Below, one piece after another: positions 11,356 to 20,925 of a stretch of DNA of 64,000 nt (position 1 is its first letter; each line of letters starts with the position of its first letter). This DNA is from Conchocele bisecta. Its lineage: Eukaryota; Mollusca; Bivalvia; Lucinida; Thyasiridae. Location: the NCBI GenBank assembly GCA_029237695.1, contig CM055279.1, positions 26,605,237 to 26,669,236 of the forward strand, given 5' to 3'. The notes under the pieces are model-generated. The model saw only the letters and a list, made by a program, of their open reading frames with translations. It did not search any database and was not told the DNA's origin. A program made the translations under genes and the position numbers.

Positions 11356-11364
11356 GAAACATGC

Positions 11365-11520
11365 ACGAATTTTAGGGCTATATAAACGATGCAAACACAA
11401 TATTTGTTTCGATAATATTAACTTTTATCAAAATTTAAGAATGACACTTCTGTTTATTTCTTAAAATTTGGTCAAATATTGATTTTATTACGAAAAAAAG
11501 GTTATGGGAATTTGAACTGA
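11365..11520. repeat. Family G fragment
   Basis: GGCTATATAAACGATGCAAA, CGATAATATTAA and TCAAAATTTAAGAATG match the left third of family G. Confidence 0.55.
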
Positions 11521-11558
11521 ATGTGGATATGATAATGTTTTTTTGGAAAGCCTTAGGC

Positions 11559-11824
11559 CAGGGGCGGCGGAAGTGTGGGGGTGGGCCCCCCCACCCCCCA
11601 CCCCCCCCCCCCAAATAATTCTGTAATAAAGCACATATTATCATCCTCAAACTTGCTGAGAATGCAGGAAATGGCGAAATCGAAATGGCGTTTCACTCCT
11701 CTTAGATTTCAAGCTTGCCCCCGGACCCCCCTAGCAACATCCAGACCCTTTAGGTGCTCAAGACTGGGCCCTAACGATTGCCCCCAACCCCCCCCCCCCA
11801 ATAATTTTCCCGTTCCGTCGCCTA
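11559..11824. repeat. C-rich TIR element (hAT-like?)
   Basis: CAGGGGCGGCGGAA...TTCCGTCGCCTATG look like decayed inverted ends. It contains long C runs and GCCCCCGGACCCCC. Confidence 0.45.
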
Positions 11825-11966
11825 TGTTAGTTGCGCTGAATTAGCCGACACCATCGTACATGTATATTAAATAACGCAAAGGTAGGAATATACACTGAAA
11901 CGTATTATAATACACATGCAACTGTATAACGCATGTGACCGCTGTTACCATAGTAACGTAGTTATA

Positions 11967-12174
11967 CAGGGGCGGATCCAGCATTTGAGGAACCGGGAGG
12001 GGGGGGGGGGGGTTCCGGTGGGGGAGTAATTGCAAGAGTTACCGATCGCAACTAGGGGGTTGTCCTATTTTCGAACTCTTCGAAATGCACTTGCCTGTGT
12101 CTTACGGCATTTAAATTCAGATCGGATCTGGAGGCCCCACCCCCCCCCCCCACCCCTCTTCAGATCCGCCCCTG
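11967..12174. repeat. hAT-like MITE, TIR CAGGGGCGGATC
   Basis: CAGGGGCGGATCCAGC to GATCCGCCCCTG, with a G run near the left and C run near the right. This terminal sequence is typical of hAT-derived elements in many animals. The 8-bp flanks TAGTTATA and GTATGTTA are not a clean duplication. Confidence 0.6.
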
Positions 12175-12309
12175 GTATGTTAATACACCAACCGGAGGAC
12201 ATTTCCTGTTGTTTACAATAATTAGTTGATTACCCTTTGATTCGCGTTAGAAAGGTCATCAATAACCTCGTAATAAGTATCATTATTCCAGTAAGCGAAC
12301 AATGCATTA

Positions 12310-12832
12310 TAGTCTGTTTCACGAAAGCTGCCCAAATTTTACGGCCACATAAACAATTCAAAAACCATATTTTTTCGATAATATTAAATTAAAGGAAAAT
12401 TTAAGAATGAAACTTCTTTTTATTTCGTGAAATTTGGTCAAATATTGATTTTATTGCGAAAACAAAACTTCCCCATGTTAAATCCCCATATACATCTTCA
12501 CGGAGTGAAGATGTCTATGGGGATTTAACATGGGGAAATTTTTTAGAATTTCAGAAATACTGGACCGATTTTTAAAATTTAACTTTTGTTTTCTTAGTTA
12601 GATCATTTCCACGCTATCTAGCTAGGTTTCGGAGCCAATTAAACAAAAAAATGTTTTCTTACTCCTCCCAGAAGTCCTCTACCTCTTTTCCCCCCATGTT
12701 AAATTCCCATACAGAAATCAATTGTTCGTAATAAAACCAATATTTTACCAAATTTCACGAAATAAAAAGAAGGCTCATTCTTAAATTTTGCTTTAATTTA
12801 ATATTATCGAAAAAATATTGTTTTTGCATTGT
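12310..12832. repeat. Family G element, right end truncated
   Basis: TAGTCTGTTTCACGAAAG to GTTTTTGCATTGT. It includes the perfect central palindrome CCATAGACATCTTCACTCCG-type pair (about 12487-12525). Confidence 0.65.
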
Positions 12833-13205
12833 TGTGCGGGCAACGTGATGTTATCTGTAACGTAATTTTTACAGTAGATTTCTTTTTCAATACCTGAATA
12901 CCTGAATAGGTTCACAATTTGGTACTTATTTATTTCCGACAGTAACAAACACGTTAAGGCATAAAGTGTGAAAAGCCAACTTTAATATGAACACGAAGGT
13001 TCGAACATTAACATTTTTTATTTTATTCTTTTAAACGGCCAAAAAAGTCTACGGTATACAGCATAGTCATGGGTATACTGTGTTTTAGGGCTAATGATGT
13101 CAATTCCTGAATACACGAGCAACCCACGTCCTTCGGACTCCACGCCCTTTAAACCTACCAAGCGTTTTTTCGTACCACAGTTAACGCAACAGCCCATAAC
13201 TTGTA
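12833..13205. other. No recognised feature
   Basis: AT-rich sequence between families G and F. No reading frame or repeat was recognised. Confidence 0.5.
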
Positions 13206-13417
13206 CAGTGAAATCTCTCTAAACCGGACACCCTGGGAGAAACCCAGGGTGTCCGGCTTAGAGAGGTTTCACTGTAAATCATACATTTGATCATTCTGAG
13301 CCAAAGATGCGTGTTATGCGATCACGAACAGACATTATCACATGAGATAAATGATCAAGAAACTGAAAATAGGATCACATGTGCTATACCGGTGTCCGGT
13401 CTAGAGAGGTTCCACTG
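13206..13417. repeat. Family F MITE (pogo-like), TA duplication
   Basis: CAGTGAAATCTCTCTAAACC to GGTTCCACTG, TA on both sides. The left third is a hairpin around CCCTGG/CCAGGG. The end sequence resembles Tigger/pogo MITEs. The polymerase element starts 37 bp further on. Confidence 0.75.
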
Positions 13418-13453
13418 TAGTTGTGTAATAAGATGGTCACGATTCTCTATATT

Positions 13454-13904
13454 AGTATATAGGGAGTCACTTCGTTACCGCGGGTGTTCATAAAGGGATT
13501 AGACCTCATGCAACCTCCCAAAGGGGGGAAAAACAGGTGAATTTCACCTTAATTTACAGAGAAGAAACATCCCCACATTAGAAAATGAACTTCATACCGT
13601 TGTACGAAAATTAGTTGAAAAAATTAATTTAATTTCAGTTTTAAAATCCGTGGCAAATCTGTAACGGTTTCCACTACCTTGTTTTCAGCTACCACGTTTT
13701 CGGCAACGCGGGAAGTCCACATATAGAAATACACTAAAACTATATACAACGAGCGGTACAAAAAACCTAGTCTCCCAAGAGCAAAACAAAATCTAGACCA
13801 CACCTCTACCAAAAAGAGGTATAAAACAAAAAATTGAAACGAAAAGAAAGACAACTCGGTACAGAACAAGAAAAGACAACTTGGAAAGACAACTCGGAAA
13901 GACA
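13454..13904 (+). repeat. Left TIR of the polymerase element
   Basis: Matches 20318-20776 in inverse. Noted differences: length of a G/C run near 13520, CCCCACATTAG against CCCCCCATTAG, a short CGGTAC/GGTACA region, and AACTCGG repeats near the inner edge. Inner edge GGAAAGACA. Confidence 0.85.
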
Positions 13905-13937
13905 ATTCGAAAAAGACAAAGAACTTTTTCAAAATGG

Positions 13938-14603
13938 CTACTGCATGTAGAACGGGTCGCGACTACCAGAGTGCTGGTGTACGGAGTCGCTAGTTTCCTT
14001 CGGCGTACCGGACTGTTTTGCGGAGTGCACGAACTGGGTGTCGGAATCTGGTTTGCTCTTCCAGAGTCTACAGGTCTCTAGAGTCACGAATGGAAACAGT
14101 GGTTTGCAAACTGCATACACAGCGAAAGCAATCCCAAGACACCACTTTGCATTCTCTACGGTTCTCCAGATGTCGTGCACCTCCAGCTCGTCTTTCTTCG
14201 GACACTCGGAATCGGCCGTGCGGGCATCGCCGGACATTGTGTCCAACAGCCTGCGTTCCAGTGTATCCAACCGGTTCTCCAAACGTCTCTCCATGTTTAA
14301 CAGGCGCGTCGATTCTTCGAACGAGTTTGCGTTTCGTATATCTTCTAGTAGATCCGTGGGGAACTTGGTGGGAGGGCCAGGCGCGGTCACCCTGTGTACT
14401 ATGGGGGTGGGGGTTTCTAAATTTGTTTCAAATTTGGTTTCTTCGGGTTTTGTACTACGTTCCGCATCGACAGCGTCCCATATTTTTCGAAGACGAGTTG
14501 TGCCAATCCCATATTTTTTCTTCGTTTCGTCCGCAGACTCGACACCTCGAAGATTGCGAATATCTTCTATATCTTGCTCCGATAAATTTCGTTTTTGTGG
14601 CAT
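13938..14603 (-). CDS. Unknown 221-aa protein, HTH-like N-terminus, coiled coil, membrane segment
   Basis: Function unknown. Start taken at ATG 14603 (MPQKRNLSEQ), because the frame above it is only translated repeat DNA. Residues about 6-45 hold helices ending KKKYGIGTTRLRKIWD, the same pattern as KKHHIGPKRLTDLWE in the 74-aa ORF at 15911, so a small DNA-binding fold is plausible. Residues about 90-130 are a Leu/Arg/Glu heptad-like stretch (likely coiled coil). Near residue 160 is a hydrophobic stretch (CLGIAFAVYAVCKPLFPFV) that could span a membrane. The tail is polar. It starts only 34 bp inside the left TIR and is transcribed toward it. Confidence 0.65.
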   Translation of the reverse strand: MPQKRNLSEQDIEDIRNLRGVESADETKKKYGIGTTRLRKIWDAVDAERSTKPEETKFETNLETPTPIVHRVTAPGPPTKFPTDLLEDIRNANSFEESTRLLNMERRLENRLDTLERRLLDTMSGDARTADSECPKKDELEVHDIWRTVENAKWCLGIAFAVYAVCKPLFPFVTLETCRLWKSKPDSDTQFVHSAKQSGTPKETSDSVHQHSGSRDPFYMQ

Positions 14604-14674
14604 TTTGTAGGCACAAAATATGTAAGTACATACAAATATAGTTTGCCCAAGGTTCAACATGATTTGTCTAGGTA

Positions 14675-14805
14675 AAACCAGGCATACCAGCACCACGACT
14701 AGGCATACCAGAACCACAACTAGGCATACCCACACCAGGCCTAGGCATACCAGCACCACAAACTAAGCATACCAGCACCACACCTAGGCATACCGAATGG
14801 GGAAA
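14675..14805. repeat. Iteron-like tandem repeats in the polymerase element
   Basis: About six imperfect copies of a 19-23 bp unit containing CTAGGCATACCAGCACCAC. They lie between the divergent 221-aa and 117-aa ORFs. Such arrays could bind an element protein or act in replication or transcription. This is inferred from position only. Confidence 0.7.
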
Positions 14806-14879
14806 AACGTGCCTAGCGACCCTTTCTATATGGAGTATCCCTTTTGAAACCCTTGCAAAATCGTGGTAGAATGTTAGCA

Positions 14880-14957
14880 TTGTTCAGTAATTGTTAAGCA
14901 TTTGTTCAGCATTGTTAAGCAATTGCTCAGTAATTGATAAGCATTACTCAGTAAGAG
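14880..14957. repeat. Second short repeat cluster (TTCAGTAATTGTTAAGCATT)
   Basis: Degenerate copies of TTCAGYAATTGTTAAGCA follow one another just upstream of the 117-aa ORF start at 15010. Probably regulatory. AT-rich. Confidence 0.6.
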
Positions 14958-15009
14958 TTAATAATATTTAGTATTAAATAATGAAATATGTGTATTTATA
15001 ATAATAAAT

Positions 15010-15363
15010 ATGTCTACGTGTGGTGAAGAAATAAAACAATTTTCGCAGAAAATAGATAAACCTGCTTGTAGCGATAATTCTACTATTTTCAAAGAAAATA
15101 AATTAATTAATGAAAAGAAATTAGATAAACCCGTTTGTAATGAGGAACACAATTCATCATTTTGGAAAAATAATGCTAATTTTGATAACAGTTTCCGCAC
15201 GCCGTATGGATTGAGGAAAAAGGGAATTAAATATTATGATCCCCATGAGGAGTATTCACCCGGATGTGTTCGTATATGTAATTTGATAGATACCTATCTA
15301 GAAGAGGGATATGACGTAGTAAGTGCACAAGCATTAGTTGATAACCCACATGTGTTTGGATAG
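15010..15363 (+). CDS. Unknown 117-aa protein
   Basis: Not recognised. The N-terminal half (to about residue 60) is polar, Lys/Asn-rich, with two similar segments (KIDKPACSDNSTIFKEN and KLDKPVCNEEHNSSFWKN), an internal duplication. The C-terminal half has RTPYGLRKKGIKYYDPHEEY followed by a predicted helix with VRICNLIDTYLEEGYDVVSAQALV. Start at ATG 15010. A possible poly(A) signal AATAAA lies at 15456. It is divergent from the 221-aa ORF across the repeat region. Cytosolic or nuclear, no membrane segment. Confidence 0.55.
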   Translation: MSTCGEEIKQFSQKIDKPACSDNSTIFKENKLINEKKLDKPVCNEEHNSSFWKNNANFDNSFRTPYGLRKKGIKYYDPHEEYSPGCVRICNLIDTYLEEGYDVVSAQALVDNPHVFG

Positions 15364-15552
15364 ATCACCTGTCTATTATAGAAAGCGCTACCAAGGTTTT
15401 TCGGCTACCTTTTTTTAATCTGTAGCTGCACCACCGGTTTCTACATAGGTTGAAAAATAAAATATGTATTGGATTTTATTCGACTAGCAGGTTTGCTTGG
15501 TGGTGCGTTCAAATACCCTGTAATTAACCCCTCGTACTGCCGGAGATATGGA

Positions 15553-15843
15553 TTAATTCAACATCTTTTCCATGTAGGTTTTTTCGAACTGTTTTAGAAT
15601 GCTTTCAACAAGCGGGCTCATCATCATCGAATCTTTACAAATTTCAACAGGTTTTAGTTTTATAGCGACTTCTAGCCCCCTCTCTTCATCGTGTAATTTT
15701 TTTAGACGTTCTATAATTCCGTCTTGAAGCCCTAAAATATCCTCATAGCAAGCCTCATCAAATTTTGTTTTTACGTCTTCTTCTTTTGTAAACATATTTT
15801 TTAAGATTTTTATATATATACATATTATATAAATGTCTAACAT
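15553..15843 (-). CDS. Unknown 96-aa (or 80-aa) helical protein
   Basis: Two candidate starts: ATG 15843 or ATG 15795 (MFTKEEDVKTKF). The second is favoured because the first 16 residues are translated AT repeat. The product is acidic-basic alternating and helical (QDGIIERLKKLHDEERGLEVAIKL), perhaps a coiled coil, ending FEKTYMEKMLN. No family recognised. It points toward the 117-aa ORF and is divergent from the 74-aa ORF across about 70 bp. Confidence 0.5.
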   Translation of the reverse strand: MLDIYIICIYIKILKNMFTKEEDVKTKFDEACYEDILGLQDGIIERLKKLHDEERGLEVAIKLKPVEICKDSMMMSPLVESILKQFEKTYMEKMLN

Positions 15844-15910
15844 ATTTATTTTTTTCCAATAATGTTAAACATTTATATGTATATATATATAAAGTAATTC
15901 TTACAGAATT

Positions 15911-16135
15911 ATGCCTAAATCAGTTATTACGCAGGAAGCGCTGGTAGATATTTTACAATCACGTGGAATTGTTCCTGCCTATAAAGTTAGAAAGAAACAC
16001 CATATTGGGCCTAAACGGCTTACAGATCTGTGGGAATATGATAAATTTATAACTGGATTATCTAGAGATAATTGGGCAAGACCCCGCGATAAGCCCCGAC
16101 CTAAGATACCTTCAAAAATTGAACAGGCTGCATAA
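15911..16135 (+). CDS. Unknown 74-aa protein with HTH-like segment
   Basis: Starts MPKSVITQEALVDILQSRG. The segment VRKKHHIGPKRLTDLWEYD matches the spacing of KKKYGIGTTRLRKIWDAVD in the 221-aa ORF: paired Lys, Ile-Gly, Arg-Leu, Ile/Leu-Trp. Both could be small DNA-binding proteins of the element, related by duplication. The C-terminus is basic, Pro/Arg-rich. It converges on the polymerase gene, with stop codons about 17 bp apart. Confidence 0.55.
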   Translation: MPKSVITQEALVDILQSRGIVPAYKVRKKHHIGPKRLTDLWEYDKFITGLSRDNWARPRDKPRPKIPSKIEQAA

Positions 16136-16152
16136 TTTTATTTAATGAAAGT

Positions 16153-19100
16153 TTAAAGGGGTTCTGTATGTATCCCATCTTCTAAAACCCTTCTCTTGTC
16201 GTAGTAAGCGGACAGTCCTAATTTATTTTGGGTATATGTTTTCATAACACCATTTCTCATTCTAAACCCTCTGTTTGTTCCTCTATCCGTTTCAATAGGA
16301 TTTAGGGCGTCTTTATATCTTCTCCAAGAAAGAGGGTTTTGTCTTGCAGAGAGCCCTTTTGCTGAGTGTTTTACTTGAGAGGTGTCTAATTTCTCAAAAA
16401 CATAACACTTACTGGATAGAGCAATTGCACGATCCCCTTGAAACTCTGTTTTAAAAAGTCCTGGTTCTCTATTACTCCATTTATCCCACGCTAACCATTC
16501 TTTTTTATGTTCGTTAAAATCCTCTAGCATATGAGGTTGTATCATTCCATCTATCGTTTTCATACTAACCCCCATATATAAACTATCAGTATCCATCTGT
16601 ATTAGTTCAAAATCCGCTCTATCTACGTATTTATCCATAAAATCGTAATAAAATTCTAACATTCTTAGTTTGGCATGTTGATATACGGCAATACCGCAGT
16701 GAAATGGTCGAGTCATATTTGCATTTATTTTTCTGGAAGATATTTCGTAAGAATCCCCTATTTCCTCTAGATCGTTAAAATAAGAGGATCTTAAAGCTTT
16801 GTCTACACATTCTTCATCTTTTGTATAGGTTGTGTTGAGGTGTTTTTCGGGAGATTCTATCATTTTTCCGCAACACGAGTTTCCTAATAGTTTCATTATA
16901 TCAGCAATTGGAGCCTTGGAGCTGTCAACATCCCCGGCTCTCCTGGCTTCTGTAACTTCCTTAACGAACCATTCGAAGGGTTTTCCTGCCGTATAATTTA
17001 TAACCCTGTGAATCCCAGTTATTCGTAAACCATGTTTCAAATACCATTTTAACAATGGGGCAAATAATAAGACTTTTTGTGCAGACATTGCCCCTACTTG
17101 TTTTCGTCCATCTCCTCTCGTACGGTTAGTTTCTTTCAAATAACCCAACATAGCCTCCGAAACTTCCTTCTCCTCTACAACTCTATTTATAAATATTGGA
17201 GACATTTCAGAAAACTTATCTTTTAAGTTGTGTGGAACTTCTATATCTACTTCGGCAAACCCGAACCACTTATCGTTTAAAACTGCCTTAGAAAATTTAT
17301 CTATTTTAGTTTGATTGTGGGGGTTTTCCTCCCTGTATAACACACCTTTACCACAAGGCATCTCTTTATTTAATGTAGAAAGATACAGGGCGTTTGCATC
17401 AAATCCAAGTACCGCTTCGCAAAGTTTTCCATCACCAGATCTAATTCTCGTAACACCCGCTTCAGCGTATCTCGTAAACACAATTGATGGACCTCCAACT
17501 AATGCTCCTTTCATCATTTCATATATTTCCTCATCAGGTGCAACCAATGGGGCACATATCGCGTCTGCTGCCCTGCTCTCTTTCGTTTCGTAAGGTTTTA
17601 CATATTTTTTTATCGTTCCTCTGAGAATATATTGTAAAGCAACACCTGGTAGGGTAACTGCATCTTTAAAAATATCTATACTTTTTGTTTGATAAAATTT
17701 TGTCATTTTTCCGATAGCTTCTAAAAACGATCCAACATCCAAATCGTTATAATATTTTAACCAGTCTTTGAAAGATTTCATATTTAGTTTTTTATAAATG
17801 TTGTTGCACTCTTCCAACTGCTGTTTGGTTACAATTTTATTTGGACTTAATTTATTCCCCCAATTTTTAAGTGGTGGTAAACCCTCATAATTCAACTTAT
17901 CCGGAGAATCGAACCATTCGTATGGAAAGAAGGATTTTACCCCTTCGCATCTATACGCCCTTACCCATCTATCATAATCTATTCCAGGAGCGAGATATAA
18001 TTTTACGCCTAAAACCTAAATTCTGGTGTAAATAGAAAAATGGTTGTATTTGCTTTCTTACCTACTAATACTTTCTTTGTTTTATCCGTTAAAATATCAA
18101 CTAAATGTTTCTTTATTAAGTTAAGATCATAATTACTGGAATTGAAACCAATTACTGATACTTGAGAAATCCATCTGGTAATCTCCCGCTTTTGAGAAGG
18201 CGAAAGCGTTTCCATACTTGTAGGAAACCCATATATTTTATCCTTACCAACAACCTCGCGAATGGCAGCGGCCCTCTTTCTTACGTCTTCCATAAATAGG
18301 GTCACTGATTTGTTAGGACAAGTATCGCATATGTGGGTTATATTGCCAGATAACGTATCACCTATACTAACACTTATTGGAACGTGTTCGTTTACAAACG
18401 TTAGATCTTTAGAGGGATTGTTTTTCTCTTTAGATCCATCTAAATATGCTTCAAACTCGTTTCCAATACTATACGGATAAATTATTGTAGGAGGTTTTTC
18501 AAACCCCTCTGTGTTTGAATCCGAATCATATTCGCATTCCCAAATAGTTACTAAATTAAACGTTTTGCTGCTGCTGATCAACTTGTCTCGCGCGTTTGAT
18601 TTTGCGTATTTTTCTTCCCAATTTTTGCAATGTTTTGGGCATCCGTGCCAATAATATCCGTGAAATTGATAAACAGTATTGGTCTCCGGACAAAACCCAT
18701 CAACTGTGGCACCAGCGATTATTCTTTCCCCTCCATGTCTGCATACCGCGGTGTGTATATGGGGGCCTGAAATCGAATTTATCCAGTTAATAGATTTTTT
18801 ACTACAATTAGGTTTTGGGTAGAAAGCCTTTTCAAACGATGATAATGGACGATCTATTTTTTGTCCATTACACCTTACTTTTGTGTTCCCCTTCATACAA
18901 GTAAGTGCGTGTCTTGTTAAGTTACTGGACTTTGTAAAGCGTTGATCGCATGTAAAACAACAATAATTATTCGAAACTTTATTCATATCTGTAATAAGAA
19001 AAGCGTGATCGTTATAGATACCTATTTTCATCTTCTTTTTACCAACCTTATCGTAATGTGCCGCCACTTTTCGTAAATACCATGTTCCCTCTTCCGTAGG

Positions 19101-20006
19101 TTCGTAAGCATCAATACCTATTTTAAAACACTCTTCTATTTTCTTAATATCTCCGAATAATATGGGGCCTTTTGGTACCCTTAATTTTTGAGTTTTACAA
19201 AACTGTAAATATTGTTGCTGTAAATCTTGAGTAATTTTTAAACACCTATCGGACCTAAGTTTAGATGTATGGAGCGCTAAACATCTAAATAAACAAAGAT
19301 CATCTTTAAAACTATCTAGAGGTTTCAAACCTTTTTTATATCTCAACCACTCTGGCATTCTACCCCCAGCAACTTTTTCTGATTTCATTCCTGTATCAAT
19401 TTTGGGGGTTTTAACAACCTTTGTGGAGGTTTCATATACTATTTTGACACTAACGCCCATCCATCTTACAAAACTCCATTTTGTATTGGGCCTATCTATT
19501 TTATCTATGTTTAATCTTGTCTCTTCTTGTTTGTTAATCCATCTTTCAACCCCATCGTACTCCCTAAACCAAGGGCTCCCGGATAAATTTTTATAAAATA
19601 CTAACATTTTCGGTTTTCCTCTAGAATCTTTTTCATCTTGATGAACTAATTTGTAAGCGAAAGAGTATCTTAGATAAAAACTATCGGTTGACAGAGGCAC
19701 TAACTCTGTCATTATCCTGGTGGTGTTATTTATTTGAAGTTTTCTTTTCAAGGTTATTGTAGTTATCCTATGCCCTTTTACTATTTCTTTTTCTTTTTGT
19801 TTAGAATCTTCTAATATTTCACCCCCTTCCTCTATTAACTTTTGTAATAAATTAGTTTTAGGAATTCGTTTTTGAGGTTTCCCAATAGTTTTACTTCTAA
19901 GAGCTAGAGAAGCCTCATCAGCAAGTCTCTGTGCTATCTTTTCTGTATCTTTATTTTCTATCCCCTTAAATACACCCCGCGAGAATGCGAGGCCCATTCT
20001 TTTCAT
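16153..20006 (-). CDS. polB: Protein-primed family B DNA polymerase, one frameshift
   Basis: Copies the element's DNA from a protein primer. The first part (20006-18009, 665 aa) has a CLFRCLALH segment (about 238-246), a C2HC finger (C350, C353, H366, C370), a region HGGE...VDGF...VYQFHGYYWHGCP (424-457) like the VSR-type endonuclease domain at the start of adinto/Polinton-like polymerases, and an exonuclease-like GFNSSNYDLN (about 620-629). The second part (about 18014-16153) continues with YNDLDV (exo III-like), motif A FDANALYLS, motif B KLLGNSCCG, motif C MDTDSLY, and a KGLSAR motif. The first part ends at a TAG at 18011-18009. Coding resumes one frame away, consistent with loss of one T in a T run near 18013. 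Start ATG 20006 overlaps the previous ORF's stop (ATGA). All catalytic Asp residues are present. Confidence 0.9.
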
Positions 20007-20218
20007 AAATTCTGCATTTTTGTCTCCTTTATGAGGATATTTAACCCCCTTTCCCTTAGTCTGTTTGAAAAAGGTGTACCCATTCTTGTTAATTCTGCTC
20101 TTAATTCCCTAATCCTAGGAGAAGAACTTTTCAATGGAATTACACCCCTTTTATCACTAATAGTTTTGTGAAATAACTTAGGGTGAGTTTCTCTCATAAT
20201 GTGTGACATTTTTCTCAT
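20003..20218 (-). CDS. Unknown 71-aa basic protein before polB
   Basis: Starts at ATG 20218 (MRKMSHIMRETH). The open frame extends further up only without an ATG. Strongly basic, with several Arg-Glu-Leu-Arg-like helices (SPRIRELRAELTR, SNRLRERGLN). Its TGA overlaps the polB ATG by four bases, so the two may be translated from one message, or it could be the true N-terminal part of polB. A protein-primed polymerase needs a terminal protein. This is one candidate, by position only. Confidence 0.5.
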   Translation of the reverse strand: MRKMSHIMRETHPKLFHKTISDKRGVIPLKSSSPRIRELRAELTRMGTPFSNRLRERGLNILIKETKMQNL

Positions 20219-20317
20219 CGTGGAAATTATTGTTTTATAAATATATATATTCGTTTGTTCAATAGGGTGTTTTTCATTTTTGGAAATTAATTGCCAAAAA
20301 TATAATTTGGAGTAGGG

Positions 20318-20776
20318 TGTCTTTCCGAGTTGTCTTTCCAAGTTGTCTTTTCTTGTTCTGTACCGATTGTCTTTCTTTTCGTTTCAATTTTTTGTTTTAT
20401 ACCTCTTTTTGGTAGAGGTGTGGTCTAGATTTTGTTTTGCTCTTGGGAGACTAGGTTTTTTGTACCGCTCGTTGTATATAGTTTTAGTGTATTCCTATAT
20501 GTGGACTTCCCGCGTTGCCGAAAACGTGGTAGCTGAAAACAAGGTAGTGGAAACCGTTACAGATTTGCCACGGATTTTAAAACTGAAATTAAATTAATTT
20601 TTTCAACTAATTTTCGTACAACGGTATGAAGTTCATTTTCTAATGGGGGGATGTTTCTTCTCTGTAAATTAAGGTGAAATTCACCTGTTTCCCCCCCCCC
20701 CCCCCCCTTTGGGAGGTTGCATGAGGTCTAATCCCTTTATGAACACCCGCGGTAACGAAGTGACTCCCTATATACT
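20318..20776 (-). repeat. Right TIR of the polymerase element
   Basis: Inverse of 13454-13904, with a longer C run (20693-20707). It ends ACTCCCTATATACT. Open frames inside both TIRs lack an ATG start and are not called as genes. Confidence 0.85.
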
Positions 20777-20925
20777 ACTTCTATATAGACCTGATATCTG
20801 ATATCTGATACTGGCATGGAGCATCAAATTGCCAAGCAACGGGAGATAAACAAATTAACCGTTAGTTTAACGAGAAAACTCCGACCGTGTGATCACACCT
20901 GCTATATGCGAATGAGAATAACCGT

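Larger units (their letters stand above)
13454..20776. mobile_element. Compact protein-primed polymerase element with long TIRs
   Basis: 7.3 kb unit bounded by ~455-bp inverted repeats, starting AGTATATAGGGAGTCAC and ending with its complement. It encodes a family B protein-primed DNA polymerase (minus), a 71-aa basic ORF just before it, and four other small ORFs. No retroviral-type integrase, FtsK/HerA-like ATPase, protease or jelly-roll capsid gene was recognised. AG...CT ends and long TIRs are Polinton-like, but Polintons are normally 15-20 kb with integrase. The flanks show no clean 6-bp duplication (CTATAT at 13447 and 20781 is a weak candidate). TIR copies are nearly identical, suggesting recent insertion. 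Base composition and codons are more AT-rich than in the GPCR exons. Confidence 0.8.

Noticed and set aside
13624..13932. Open frames inside both TIRs of the polymerase element
   Set aside because: They lack an ATG at the start, are low-complexity Phe/Leu/Ser translations, and exist only because the TIR is present twice.
14018..14641. Plus-strand open frames of about 190-207 aa opposite the 221-aa ORF
   Set aside because: They mirror the minus-strand gene and show no motif. The minus frame has helix, coiled-coil and HTH-like features and a proper ATG.
17315..17593. Plus-strand 92-aa frame within polB
   Set aside because: Antisense shadow of the polymerase motif A region.
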